Shown here in pieces: positions 1-8,399 of a stretch of 46,771 nt of DNA. The translations under genes and the position numbers were made by a program. Below the pieces are notes generated by a model that did no database searches, was not told the origin of the DNA, and saw only the letters and a program-made list of their open reading frames with translations. Each line of letters begins with the position of its first letter. Position 1 is the stretch's first letter. Source of the stretch: Planctomycetia bacterium (GTDB taxonomy: Bacteria > Planctomycetota > Phycisphaerae > Phycisphaerales > SM1A02); NCBI GenBank assembly GCA_005776885.1, contig SXOD01000043.1:1-46771 (forward strand). The letters are read 5' to 3'.

Positions 1-106
1 CCTTGCACGCCTGCGTGCCGGAGTAGTCAAACTCGCAGCCCTGTCCAATGACGATGGGCCCGGAACCGATGATGAGGATGGTGTGGATGTCGTCGCGACG
101 AGGCAT
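1..106 (-). CDS. carB: Carbamoyl-phosphate synthase large subunit, N-terminal fragment
   Basis: Only the first 35 codons are inside the window; the gene runs off the left edge. The ATG at 106 opens a peptide with [20 protein letters not shown] followed by GTQACK, the signature start of the first carboxyphosphate ATP-grasp half of CarB. The protein makes carbamoyl phosphate from bicarbonate, ATP and glutamine-derived ammonia for pyrimidine and arginine synthesis in the cytoplasm. The sequence match is nearly diagnostic; completeness cannot be judged. Confidence 0.93.
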   Translation of the reverse strand, partial: MPRRDDIHTILIIGSGPIVIGQGCEFDYSGTQACK

Positions 107-133
107 CGGGCGGCTTCCAGGGGGGCGAGGGCG

Positions 134-152
134 GCGAGGGCAAAGCCCTCGC
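134..152. terminator. 8-bp perfect hairpin between two minus-strand genes
   Basis: GCGAGGGC-AAA-GCCCTCGC forms a perfect stem with a three-base loop. It lies 28 bases upstream of the carB start and about 140 bases after the stop of the preceding minus-strand gene. It may end that transcript or lie in the carB leader. No T-run follows, so the terminator role is a guess. Confidence 0.35.
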
Positions 153-289
153 GGCAAGGGCGGATTTCTGGGGTTTCGACGGCACCTTGCCGCCAAGATC
201 CCATTCCGGCGGAGGGTACCAGAATGCGGGTGTGGGTTGGCTGATCGAGGGGGCGTGGGGGAGTCGCTCCGAGGAAACTGGAGATCCAC

Positions 290-937
290 TCAGCAGGCCT
301 TGTCAACAGGCTCGACTGGCGCACGATTGGAGAGCAGGCTCCATGCCAAGAGGGGCACCGCTGCCACGATCAGCGCCAGGCGAGCAATCGATTGCAGCAT
401 GGCGAAACAGGTCAGCCAGGGGATCCGGCCAGCAAGCACACCTAGGAGGAGCGCAACCCCGGCGAGGAGAGCGACTGAGAGCGCCACCGCGGCGACCGCG
501 GCGAACCGATTGAGGCAACGACCTCCCGGCCCTGACACGCGGTGGCTCATCCGGAAGCGCTCGACAGGCGTAGCGCTGGACCCGCACTCGCTACACAGGT
601 CGTTGACCGACGGATGTCCACAGGACGGACAACTCCTGCTCCGGTCGGCCGAGCCCTTCGGGAGAACGGATGACCTGAGGAGTGTCGCAGCACAGCTGCA
701 CCACAGTGCCGCTCCTCCAAGCACCCAGACGAGGACGAGCAATCCAAGTCGTGTGGCCGAATCGCTCGCCACCGGCAGGTGTCGCGCCAGTTCCGAGACT
801 CCGAGGTCAAGGAGCACCACCACGACGGCCGCGTGCCTGTATCGCAGAATCGTGCCGACTAGGCCGCGCATCGAAGCACATCGCTTGAACGGGTCGCTCT
901 CATCAGCCTTCGGCAGGATGGTGTCGCTGCGATCCAC
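290..937 (-). CDS. Zinc-ribbon membrane protein, unknown function
   Basis: A 215-residue protein with about four predicted membrane segments in two pairs, near residues 35-50, 65-90, 143-168 and 180-203. A four-Cys knuckle (CPSCGHP ... CSECGS) sits between the pairs, near residues 103-121. The GTG start at 937 overlaps the previous gene by 35 bases; an ATG at 871 would give 193 residues. It is last in a minus-strand run of three genes (1767-2756, 903-1757, this one). The ribbon is the same kind as in the neighbours at 903 and 4522, suggesting one family of membrane ribbon proteins. No enzyme motif is visible and I do not recognise the family. Confidence 0.65.
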   Translation of the reverse strand: MDRSDTILPKADESDPFKRCASMRGLVGTILRYRHAAVVVVLLDLGVSELARHLPVASDSATRLGLLVLVWVLGGAALWCSCAATLLRSSVLPKGSADRSRSCPSCGHPSVNDLCSECGSSATPVERFRMSHRVSGPGGRCLNRFAAVAAVALSVALLAGVALLLGVLAGRIPWLTCFAMLQSIARLALIVAAVPLLAWSLLSNRAPVEPVDKAC

Positions 938-1757
938 ACTCCGGGCAGCGGCCCGGCTCTACAGGCCCCGGCCGAATTGCGGGATCGCCGTGGCGAGTAC
1001 GCCACTGGGTCGGCGCCGGAAACCCACAACATCGGCACCACCGCACGGCGAACTCGCCTGTGCGTCGCAGCCTGCGGCGAGCGGGCACCGCTGTCATCAA
1101 CCCGGCCGCCAATGCAGTCCCACCGACCACCCATGCCCCGTCGACGAAGGCGAAGGGGCCGGCGATCGGGTGCGGCATTCTCGCCGTCTGTGGTGCCCCG
1201 CGCGCCCACGCCGCTTCGAGCCGCAATTCGTACGACCAGGCGGCGGAGCATGCGCCTACGAACGAACCTGAGAGCCCAATCCCGAGTCCGACAATGGCCA
1301 CCAACCACGCGCGCGGCGCAGATGATCGAACCACCCGTTTCCAACGTGCCCGGATGAGGGCCATGTCCTCTCGGGGAACATTGCGGAGTCGAATAGGGAC
1401 GAACACGCTGGCGCCATGACGTGCTGCCAGCAGCCCGACCGTCGCCGCTGCGAACAGCACGAGCGCCAACGACACCCCGAGCCAGGTCATCTCAAAGATG
1501 TAGTCCCACCGCAAGGCACGGGTGGACGGATCGACGGCGGCATATCGAAAGACGAGGAGTTCAGCCGCGTGCTCCCGGAGCACTCCGACTCCATCCAAGC
1601 CTTCAGATTCTCGATGAGCCTCCACGAGCCAGTTGACAAGAACGGACAAGCCGAGCCCGTAGCCAAGGGCACAGGCGAGCGCCGACACGCTCCCGGCGAG
1701 CACCCACTGGCGCGCCGCGCGCATGGCCGGATGACAGCTAGACCGTCGGTACCACAT
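903..1757 (-). CDS. Membrane protein with C-terminal zinc ribbon, unknown function
   Basis: A 284-residue protein with hydrophobic segments near residues 18-43, 92-112, 150-170 and 210-225. The C-terminal Cys knuckle reads CRCCGF ... CPECGS. The ATG at 1757 has GAGG about seven bases upstream; a second ATG 11 codons in (MRAARQW) is possible. It starts 9 bases after the upstream gene stops and overlaps the downstream gene, so the three are probably co-transcribed. The ribbon at the extreme C-terminus resembles short structural ribbons on planctomycete membrane proteins; its partner and role are unknown. Confidence 0.65.
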   Translation of the reverse strand: MWYRRSSCHPAMRAARQWVLAGSVSALACALGYGLGLSVLVNWLVEAHRESEGLDGVGVLREHAAELLVFRYAAVDPSTRALRWDYIFEMTWLGVSLALVLFAAATVGLLAARHGASVFVPIRLRNVPREDMALIRARWKRVVRSSAPRAWLVAIVGLGIGLSGSFVGACSAAWSYELRLEAAWARGAPQTARMPHPIAGPFAFVDGAWVVGGTALAAGLMTAVPARRRLRRTGEFAVRWCRCCGFPAPTQWRTRHGDPAIRPGPVEPGRCPECGSQRHHPAEG

Positions 1758-1766
1758 GCACGAGCC

Positions 1767-2756
1767 TCAGTACGAACTGCTGCAACTGCTTCCTGCCGCG
1801 GGCGGGCCTCCCGACGGGCACGCGGTGTCGATGTTGGTGCATGTTTCCAACTCCCAGATCTCGTGCCACTTCACGCACGTCCAAGTCCAGAACAGGAATC
1901 GGCACGTCGTGCTCTCCCATCTCCCCCATCGCTGGATCCTTGAACAGATGCAGTTCGTCCCGCCGCCAAAGATTGGGACGGTTCGGCATCCCCATCCGGG
2001 TGCGGCCGGCCACCCACCTGGGATCCAACTAGGTGCGGTCGGCACGGTGCCCGGGGGACTCCACACCGGCGGTGTAGCCGGCTGAGCTGGCTTCACAGGC
2101 GCCGGCCCCCGAGGTATTCCAGTCAGAACCTCGCACGTGACATCGGTTGCCCCCAGCGTGAGGACCGCGTGGTCACCCGAGGCGACCATCCGCGTCGCTT
2201 CGCTCGCCAGCGAATCGAGCTTTTCCGCGGTCGTGCATTCGTCGCCCCTCTCCACCGGAAGAGCAGCCGCTTTGTACCCGACTCCCACGAGGATGTCGAC
2301 GATCGCGTCTCGGTCGGGTGAGGACGCGATCAGCGCCGCGAGAGGATCGTCGGCAAGGACCCCTCCCGCGAAGTCCTTCGGCACTACGGCGTTCAAGTTT
2401 CCAGCGCCGCTTCCACCGAGGTTCCAACGTTCATCTTCGGAATCGGGTATTTCCAACTCCTGCTTCACGAACTTGACCGCCTCCCATGGGTCAGAAGTCT
2501 CCCACGACTTCGTCGTCCAGCCCCCAGCGCCACGCCGACACCACACTGCGACGATGTTGTCGCCAACCAAGCTACCTGGGTCGGCAAGCGAAAGGAGATT
2601 GTCAGTTGCGATCACTCCGTCCGCGCCCTCCGAGTAGATCGGATGCATCGTCCAGACGCCAGTCTCTATCCTCGACCATGCGACATGGTGCGATTGTGCC
2701 ACTGAAGGGGCGCAGAACATTGCAGTCGCGCCAAGGGTTGCCAGGCAATGGTTCAT
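1767..2756 (-). CDS. Secreted Cys- and Trp-rich protein, unknown function
   Basis: A 329-residue protein from the ATG at 2756, chosen because it gives a signal peptide (MNHCLATLGATAMFCAPSVA, cleavage near residue 21) and has GAAGGG upstream; an in-frame extension to 3095 looks non-coding. The middle is acidic, followed by a Pro-rich linker (residues about 225-260) and a C-terminal 75-residue block with some ten Cys and many Trp, consistent with a disulphide-bonded exported domain. It heads the minus-strand run that includes the two ribbon membrane proteins. No known domain recognised. Confidence 0.55.
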   Translation of the reverse strand: MNHCLATLGATAMFCAPSVAQSHHVAWSRIETGVWTMHPIYSEGADGVIATDNLLSLADPGSLVGDNIVAVWCRRGAGGWTTKSWETSDPWEAVKFVKQELEIPDSEDERWNLGGSGAGNLNAVVPKDFAGGVLADDPLAALIASSPDRDAIVDILVGVGYKAAALPVERGDECTTAEKLDSLASEATRMVASGDHAVLTLGATDVTCEVLTGIPRGPAPVKPAQPATPPVWSPPGTVPTAPSWIPGGWPAAPGWGCRTVPIFGGGTNCICSRIQRWGRWESTTCRFLFWTWTCVKWHEIWELETCTNIDTACPSGGPPAAGSSCSSSY

Positions 2757-3283
2757 GAATCCCACCCTTCTGTTCCAGTAGTAGTCGACCTGCCGTGCTC
2801 GCGCAGAATCGATGCTCGAGGCTGATCGACTTGCCCGCCGCGTATCTGGACTGCAGCACCATGAGAGACCTGACTCTCGAGCGCTTGAGCGAAGCAACCC
2901 GCTACCAGACGCAACGTTCGGAGCGAGGATCAAGACAACAAATCGGGACACGTGTGAAATCCACGATGGCAGTCTCATGACTATCAGTCCTTCCACGGAG
3001 CAAGAATCAGCCGGCCAACTTTGCGGTGATCCGGCAGTTCTCGGTTCGGCAGCTCCCGGCTGCCCCGGCCCGCCTGCGTGGCGGCAACTGCACACTACCC
3101 CCCCCCGGGGGGGGTGTCAAGGCATGGCCGCGCCACTCGGACTGTGCGTTGTGCTACCACCAGACACCGATCTCTCCGTCACGCGATCATCCCCTCATGC
3201 CATCGCCGGCCGGTGCTTCGAACCCGCCTCGCCCAGGATGCGCCACCGGGCCGGCCTGTGCCTCCACTCGTCGCGTTTGACTT
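2757..3283. other. 527-base divergent gap containing a C9G8 palindrome
   Basis: The gap lies between the start of the minus-strand gene at 2756 and the assigned plus-strand start at 3284. I see no convincing coding sequence here: open frames lack ribosome sites and family resemblance. Nine C followed by eight G stand at 3098-3114, a perfect palindrome unlike anything else in the window. Promoters for both flanking genes must lie here, but none stands out. Confidence 0.5.
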
Positions 3284-4525
3284 GTGACTCCTACCATGAG
3301 TCTGTTCGTCCAGCTGGGAGTGTGGGCGAACTCCAGGATCCCATCGCTCTGGGAACTGGTCCGGATCCGCGCCCGCAGAGGATTCAGTCGTGAACAACAC
3401 ACGCCAGGGGCCGTGCTTGCCAGGACGAAGGCCATCACATCGACAAGCGCTTCGGCGCGGCAGTGCCATCAGGATCGCCAACTGGACCCTCCTCGCTGTC
3501 TTCTCCATGGTCATCGCGTATTGGCCATCAAGCCGGCCCCGGCGCTTGCGGAGGTCCTACCCCTTACGGCAAGCGACGTTCTTAGCGCTCATGAGGAGTT
3601 GTTCCAACGCCTCTTCGACCGACCGTGGCAATCTGAGCATTGGACCTATGAACTCTCGGAACCGGTCACTGGACCCGGGCGTTACCCTGGGGCGAATCAG
3701 TTTGGACAGACGTTCGAACTCACGCTCTTGCAATGGGGGGAGGTGGACCTCACCCAGTTGGAGCTGCCTGAAGACATCTCTCGTTTGGTGGCTGGTCGCC
3801 GGATCTCCATCGCATGGGCAGTAGCGCTCCTGTCCACCTCCGCCTCGCGGGCTCACTCATTCGGCGTCATCGCCTCGGTGCGGGATCAGGATGGGCTCAC
3901 TCACTGGAGTTTCCTCCCGACCTATCCCACCGAACTTGCGAGTCCGCTCCTCGAACTCACCACGATCAGCCCTATGCAGGGGACATTACCGGATGATGAT
4001 GGGTTCCGTGACGATGTTCCGGCCCCGCCCGTCGTCCCCGCGAACAGTGATTGCGTTGGTCAAGCCATTGCAGACTATGAGGCGGAGGTTCGATCTTGCA
4101 ACGACTTGCACAACACCAAAGTATCCATCTGCAATGCTGTGTACACGGCCTCCATTGAGCTCTGCAACAATGCATACAACTCGGCCGTCGATGGCGCCCT
4201 GTCCAGTTTTGAGTGGTGCATGAGGCTATCCGTCGCTGGTGGGGCCGTCTGCCTCTTGACGTGCCTTGCCGCTACTGGCGGATGGGGGATCTTCTTCTGT
4301 GAGCTGGGGTGCCTCACGGTCATTGCGGAGTTAGAACTCACCTGCGCTCTCACCTACAGGAGCGCCCTTCAATCGGCCGGGGCCGCAAGACTCTCCTGCA
4401 GCCGGCAAGCGAATGTCATCCGCGCAGGGTGCTTGGCAACGGCTCATGCCGACCGCAATGCCTGCATCGACGCTGCTGCCTTGCAGTTCGCGGACAGACT
4501 TGCGTTGTGCGGGGGCGGCCAGTGA
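3284..4525 (+). CDS. Putative exported Cys-rich protein, N-terminus uncertain
   Basis: The frame gives 413 residues, but the first ~85 look unlike protein. Credible sequence begins near PAPALAEVLPLTASD, about residue 84, which resembles a signal-peptidase site. An adjacent frame (GTG at 3390) encodes a basic stretch plus the hydrophobic IANWTLLAVFSMVIAYW just before it, so the true signal peptide may be separated by a frameshift near 3520-3545. The last 160 residues hold about 15 Cys in a helical, Ala-rich region with one strongly hydrophobic hairpin (AGGAVCLLTCLAAT ... FFCELGCLTVIAEL). The stop overlaps the next gene's start by four bases, implying coupled translation. Function unknown. Confidence 0.5.
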   Translation: MTPTMSLFVQLGVWANSRIPSLWELVRIRARRGFSREQHTPGAVLARTKAITSTSASARQCHQDRQLDPPRCLLHGHRVLAIKPAPALAEVLPLTASDVLSAHEELFQRLFDRPWQSEHWTYELSEPVTGPGRYPGANQFGQTFELTLLQWGEVDLTQLELPEDISRLVAGRRISIAWAVALLSTSASRAHSFGVIASVRDQDGLTHWSFLPTYPTELASPLLELTTISPMQGTLPDDDGFRDDVPAPPVVPANSDCVGQAIADYEAEVRSCNDLHNTKVSICNAVYTASIELCNNAYNSAVDGALSSFEWCMRLSVAGGAVCLLTCLAATGGWGIFFCELGCLTVIAELELTCALTYRSALQSAGAARLSCSRQANVIRAGCLATAHADRNACIDAAALQFADRLALCGGGQ

Positions 4526-5181
4526 TCCGACGGCGGAACCGAACACTGGCCGCAGGCGCCCTGTTTGCGTTGATCTGGACCCTCTTCGTGGGCGGACTCG
4601 CTGTTCTTCAGCACGATCGGAGAACGGACTTCACCGGGTCAATCGTGGCTGTCGATGTCGGCATTGGGCCTTGGCTGACCCTGTCACCCCGCAGAACAAT
4701 CGCAAACACAAGGGGGATCGCATTCCCAAGGTGGGTGGTTCACCCCGCTGGCACCGCCGTGCTCGTGGTTGCCTCCGTGGTCTCCGCCATGGCCTGTTTC
4801 CGACTGGCGCGCTGGGTCATCAGGAACTCGGCGATCCATGGTGTCTGCGAGCGTTGCGGCCATTCATCGGCTGGTCTCGCCCGTAGTACCTGCCCCGAGT
4901 GCGGATCCGGCCCGCTGCCGTCGCGACATTCGATCAGCCCCCGGTCGGCGCAGCTCCTGTGGTGTTCCCTTGGACTCGTCGGATTCGGAACACTCGGCCT
5001 GCTGCTGGAAGGAGCGGCTCAAGCATTCGGCATCTACATGTCAGCTGCTCGTGCGCAGCATCCTCCGCCACAACCCGATTGGGTCGGCGTGCAGGGGTGG
5101 TTATCCGTGCTGCTCTTCTGCGCGGGAGCGTGTTTGTTCATGATCTGGCTCTTCCGCGAACCGCGCAAGCACGCGCGATAG
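4522..5181 (+). CDS. Membrane protein with central zinc ribbon, unknown function
   Basis: 219 residues from the GTG at 4522, which shares bases with the TGA of the upstream gene; an earlier in-frame ATG lies inside that gene and is not preferred. Membrane segments are near residues 8-27, 75-100, 149-172 and 193-212. A four-Cys ribbon, CERCGH ... CPECGS, falls between the second and third. This places the ribbon between two membrane hairpins, as in the 290-937 protein, although the two are not obviously homologous outside the ribbon. Coupling to the Cys-rich exported protein upstream suggests they act together; no activity can be named. Confidence 0.65.
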   Translation: MIRRRNRTLAAGALFALIWTLFVGGLAVLQHDRRTDFTGSIVAVDVGIGPWLTLSPRRTIANTRGIAFPRWVVHPAGTAVLVVASVVSAMACFRLARWVIRNSAIHGVCERCGHSSAGLARSTCPECGSGPLPSRHSISPRSAQLLWCSLGLVGFGTLGLLLEGAAQAFGIYMSAARAQHPPPQPDWVGVQGWLSVLLFCAGACLFMIWLFREPRKHAR

Positions 5182-5211
5182 CCGAGCGACGCGGGTCGGC
5201 TCGTCATTCGC

Positions 5212-6210
5212 TCAGTCTGCGGGCTGCGACTTCGGAGAAACCGGCTCGGGTGACGGGTCCACACTGCGCAACCTACGGATCGCTCTCTCGGCCACACGCT
5301 CGGCCCCCGGGACCGGCGCCAAGTCGTTGAGGAGGATGTTCGACCCTACGCCTGGCTCATTCGTCGCACCGGATCGCACGATGACCCAGATCCCTTTGGG
5401 CGCGGCCGTGAACGGGCCATCCAGTCGCGTCGCGAAGTGGAGCACGGCGAATCCGCGCGCATCAGACTCAGTGCGTGTGGGCATGATCCTCGCCGGTGCG
5501 CCCAGCGCATCACTGAGCACCTGGACACCCTCACGCATGAGGGTGGCTGACACGTCCGAGGGGCGCACCCTGGTCACGTCTCCGGGCGCCCAGTAGAGGA
5601 CATCACCATCAACCCTGAGGGCACCGGCATCATCAATCGAGGAACTCCACTCGCGGACTACCGCGCCGCCGGCATCTCGCTGAGGGCCCGAACTCACCCG
5701 AATCGTTGCCGGAAAGACAAGTCCATTGCCAGATCGGTCGGTCACATCCACCAGGAGGTGGTACCAACCCTCGCAGGGGAGCGGTAACACCTCCTCGACC
5801 GCGACATCCTGCAGCGCCGCACCCGCGCAGTCCGCCCTCTGCTGTACCAAGACATCGGGACTCAACTGCAACCGAAGTCGCGGAGCGGGATCACAGTCGT
5901 CCGTAACGGAGGCGAACACGCGCACGGGCGCCCCTGGCGGCACTGTGACCTCGAGGCCTTCCTGACGTACGCCGTTCACCACGAGTCCCTCCAGCCGAAC
6001 GCCATCCACCTCGAACTCCAGTGACACACTCGGCGGTTGGCGGTCGACCACCAACTGAACGGCATTCCAGACATGCGGGATCGCCAGCAGCGCGACCGCG
6101 ACGAGGGCAAGCAGCGTAAGGGCTCCCGCGAGAGGGATCCAGGGAGCGCTCCAAAGAGCGCTCCGGCGGCGCGGTGGGCCAATTGGCTGGGTTGAGCCGC
6201 CCTCGGTCAT
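5212..6210 (-). CDS. Single-pass membrane protein with beta-rich extracellular part
   Basis: 332 residues with a short basic cytoplasmic tail, one membrane helix (about residues 25-46, WIPLAGALTLLALVAVALL) and a long exported region. The exported part has alternating hydrophobic strands and phrases such as DCDPAPRLRL and YHLLVDVTDRSGN, typical of Ig-like or cadherin-like folds in envelope proteins. The C-terminal tail is Ser/Pro-rich. No catalytic motif is seen. It converges on the 4522-5181 gene with 30 bases between stops and diverges from the acyltransferase. Function unknown. Confidence 0.6.
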   Translation of the reverse strand: MTEGGSTQPIGPPRRRSALWSAPWIPLAGALTLLALVAVALLAIPHVWNAVQLVVDRQPPSVSLEFEVDGVRLEGLVVNGVRQEGLEVTVPPGAPVRVFASVTDDCDPAPRLRLQLSPDVLVQQRADCAGAALQDVAVEEVLPLPCEGWYHLLVDVTDRSGNGLVFPATIRVSSGPQRDAGGAVVREWSSSIDDAGALRVDGDVLYWAPGDVTRVRPSDVSATLMREGVQVLSDALGAPARIMPTRTESDARGFAVLHFATRLDGPFTAAPKGIWVIVRSGATNEPGVGSNILLNDLAPVPGAERVAERAIRRLRSVDPSPEPVSPKSQPAD

Positions 6211-6303
6211 GCGGCTTGAATCGTAGCGATCGACGACGGTATGTCGCGTCGCAAAGCAGCGGATCGGGCGGCGGCCGCGGGTCGTTCACGGGTCCTTTGG
6301 CGT

Positions 6304-6350
6304 CCTAGTGGTGGGATCGTCAAGGAATCCTTCACGAAGTCACCACTAGG
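6304..6350. repeat. 47-bp imperfect hairpin in a divergent promoter region
   Basis: Arms CCTAGTGGTG (6304-6313) and CACCACTAGG (6341-6350) are perfect inverted copies. Between them CGTCAAGGA and TCCTTCACG pair with one mismatch around a single base, so the whole 47 bases can fold almost end to end. It lies between the start of the minus-strand gene at 6210 and the acyltransferase start at 6376. It could be an operator, an RNA structure in the leader, or a small inserted palindromic element. Confidence 0.6.
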
Positions 6351-6375
6351 AGGGGGTTGCCGCGATAATCCGTGC

Positions 6376-7155
6376 ATGCCATCGCCGACCGACGCCTCAT
6401 GCCAGCCTCGGCTCGGCCCGCTTGGATGGCTGCGCGCATTGCCGGGTTGGCTGTGCGCACTGCCGTGCCGACTGCGCGCATTGCGTCGCCCCACCGTTGC
6501 CGACGGGCTCCTGATCCTGTTCGCGCGCACACTGGTGCGACTCCTCCACGGCGGCGGGTCGATCGACGACCCCGCGATCCGCGCGGCGATGGAAACGCCG
6601 GGGCCGGTCATCATCGTGGGGAACCACACTGCGGGGATCGACCCCATCCTGGTGCAGCTGACCACGCGCCGGCCGATTCGGTGGTTCATGGCCGCCGACA
6701 TGATGTCGCCGTGGGCCAACTGGTTCTGGCGATACGAGCGGATCATTCCCGTCCACTACGACGCGCGCGACGCCCGCGGCGCGGTGGAGGCGATCCGGCA
6801 CCTGCGCGACGGGCATGCGCTGGGGCTCTTTCCCGAGGGCGGCATCGAGCGACCGCCCGGCGCGATCCGGCCGTTCCTCGGCGGGTTTGGCTCGATGGCG
6901 GTGAAGACTGGTGCACGGGTCGTGCTGGTGGCGATCGAAGGAACGCCGAAGTGCCGCACGGCGGCGGGATCGCTCTTCAAGCCGTCGAGGGCGCGCGTGA
7001 GGTTGGTGAAAGTGTTCGATCCGCCGGTGACGGGTGCGGGAGTGGGCACCACGGCGGCGGAGGCCCTCGTGAAGGAAGTGCGCGAGGCGCTGGCCGAGGC
7101 GCTCGACTGGCCGTTGGACGACACGCCGCTGGAACACTTGGCGGGGCGGGGGTGA
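6376..7155 (+). CDS. PlsC-type 1-acyl-glycerol-3-phosphate acyltransferase family protein
   Basis: 259 residues from the ATG at 6376. The acyltransferase blocks are clear: NHTAGIDP at residues 83-90 (the H-x4-D catalytic pair) and FPEGGIER at 152-159 (acceptor phosphate binding). The family transfers acyl chains to lysophosphatidic acid or similar acceptors at the inner membrane. Residues about 19-39 are an unusual run of three seven-residue units (LRALPGW, LCALPCR, LRALRRP) that may form an amphipathic membrane-binding helix. An in-frame extension to 6241 covers the hairpin and is not preferred. Exact acceptor is unknown. Confidence 0.82.
   Translation: MPSPTDASCQPRLGPLGWLRALPGWLCALPCRLRALRRPTVADGLLILFARTLVRLLHGGGSIDDPAIRAAMETPGPVIIVGNHTAGIDPILVQLTTRRPIRWFMAADMMSPWANWFWRYERIIPVHYDARDARGAVEAIRHLRDGHALGLFPEGGIERPPGAIRPFLGGFGSMAVKTGARVVLVAIEGTPKCRTAAGSLFKPSRARVRLVKVFDPPVTGAGVGTTAAEALVKEVREALAEALDWPLDDTPLEHLAGRG
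6430..6492 (+). repeat. Three degenerate 21-bp tandem units inside the acyltransferase gene
   Basis: Three successive 21-base units beginning CTGCGCGCATTG, CTGTGCGCACTG and CTGCGCGCATTG encode the heptads LRALPGW, LCALPCR and LRALRRP. They keep the reading frame and precede the catalytic domain. Confidence 0.6.
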
Positions 7156-7201
7156 GGGGGCGGAAGCGGGGGCGAGCAAGCCGACTCGTCCACTCGGTCT
7201 A

Positions 7202-7228
7202 GCCGGTCATGCCGGTCATGCCGGTCAT
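7202..7228. repeat. Three tandem 9-bp units at the end of the ATPase gene
   Basis: GCCGGTCAT is repeated three times. The third copy supplies the stop codon (TGA on the minus strand) of the DUF4143 ATPase; the others lie in the short gap after it. This looks like a replication-slippage product without obvious function. Confidence 0.75.
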
Positions 7229-8385
7229 GCCAGCTCCCGGCGGAGGCAGTTGAGCTCCGACACGGGGAGTGCCTCGATTCCAGGTCGCATCCGGAATCGA
7301 GATGACCCTTGGTGCACGACCCACAGTCTCGTGAGGGCTAAGTCTTCCTTCGCATGCTCCATGGACCTTGTGACCACCGGGGCCTCCGTGCACTTGACTT
7401 CGACGCCGATGCGCTTCTTGCCTCGGACGAGCAGAAGGTCCAATTCCGCGCCCTGCGGGGTCGCCCAGTGGTACGCCTCGCCCGGGCGCGCGCCGGTCGC
7501 GTGAATGACCTGTTCGATGACGAATCCCTCGAACGACGCACCGACCTGCGGGCGTTCCCTCAGGTCCGTCGGCGTACCGATGTGGAGCAGGGCGTGAAGC
7601 ATCCCGCTGTCACGAATGTAGACCTTCGGCGACTTCACCTGGCGCTTGGCGATGGAGGCATGCCAGGGTCGGAGGATCCGTATGGCATAGAACCCGTCAA
7701 GCGTCTCGAGCCACCGGCGGACCGTGGCTTCGGAGGTTCCGAAGGCCCGGGCGAACTCCGACGCGTTCCACCGCTGGCCGTGCCAGTGCGCCAGCATCTG
7801 CCAGAATCTCCGCAGTTCTGCCGGAGGCATGCGCAGTCCCGTATCGAGCACGTCGCGCTCGAGATAGGTTTGGACGAACGCTCGCCTCCATTCCATGCTG
7901 TCTCGATCGGACTTGGCCAGGAATGATCGTGGGAAGCCTCCCCGCAGCCAGAGCTGTGTCCAGAGCCCCTCGCCCACCTCATCGAGACCAAATCCATCCA
8001 GTTCGTGGTAGGCGATCCGGCCGGCGAAGCTCTCGTTCCCGTGCGTGGCGACCTCGGGTGACGCGCTTCCAAGCAAGAGGAACCTGGCTGGAAGCGGTCG
8101 GCGATCAAGCAGCGGCCGGAGCGGTTGGAAGAGCGACGGAAGCCGCTGCACCTCATCGATGACGACGAGGCCCTTGAGTGGGGAGAGCACTGGCTCCGGA
8201 TCCTGAAGCAAGCGAAAGTCGCGGTCCGACTCAAGGTCGAAGTGGCGTGACCCGCCAGCGAGCCCCTCGCTCAGTGACCTCGCCAGCGTGGTCTTCCCCA
8301 CCTGCCTCGCCCCAAGGATGGCCACAGCCTGGAACGACCTGAGCAGCCGGCGCACAGCCTTGAGGTGGTGCGGTCGATCAAGCAT
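7225..8385 (-). CDS. DUF4143-family AAA ATPase
   Basis: 386 residues. Walker A is GARQVGKTT (25-33) and Walker B LVVIDEVQ (73-80), followed by the GSASPEV sensor stretch. The C-terminal third has a restriction-nuclease-like core typical of DUF4143 proteins (GAELDLLL ... IGVEVKCTEAP, where the D/E-x-K residues sit). A helix-turn-helix-like part (EFARAFGTSEATVRRWL) links the two. These proteins are widespread, often solitary and possibly mobile; their substrate is not established. The ATG at 8385 lies 14 bases from an AT-rich dyad that may control it. Confidence 0.85.
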   Translation of the reverse strand: MLDRPHHLKAVRRLLRSFQAVAILGARQVGKTTLARSLSEGLAGGSRHFDLESDRDFRLLQDPEPVLSPLKGLVVIDEVQRLPSLFQPLRPLLDRRPLPARFLLLGSASPEVATHGNESFAGRIAYHELDGFGLDEVGEGLWTQLWLRGGFPRSFLAKSDRDSMEWRRAFVQTYLERDVLDTGLRMPPAELRRFWQMLAHWHGQRWNASEFARAFGTSEATVRRWLETLDGFYAIRILRPWHASIAKRQVKSPKVYIRDSGMLHALLHIGTPTDLRERPQVGASFEGFVIEQVIHATGARPGEAYHWATPQGAELDLLLVRGKKRIGVEVKCTEAPVVTRSMEHAKEDLALTRLWVVHQGSSRFRMRPGIEALPVSELNCLRRELA

Positions 8386-8399
8386 GCCAAGACCCTACC

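Noticed and set aside
2757-3095. N-terminal extension of the secreted protein at 1767
   Set aside because: The extension is Arg/Ser-rich without family resemblance, while the internal ATG at 2756 gives a standard signal peptide.
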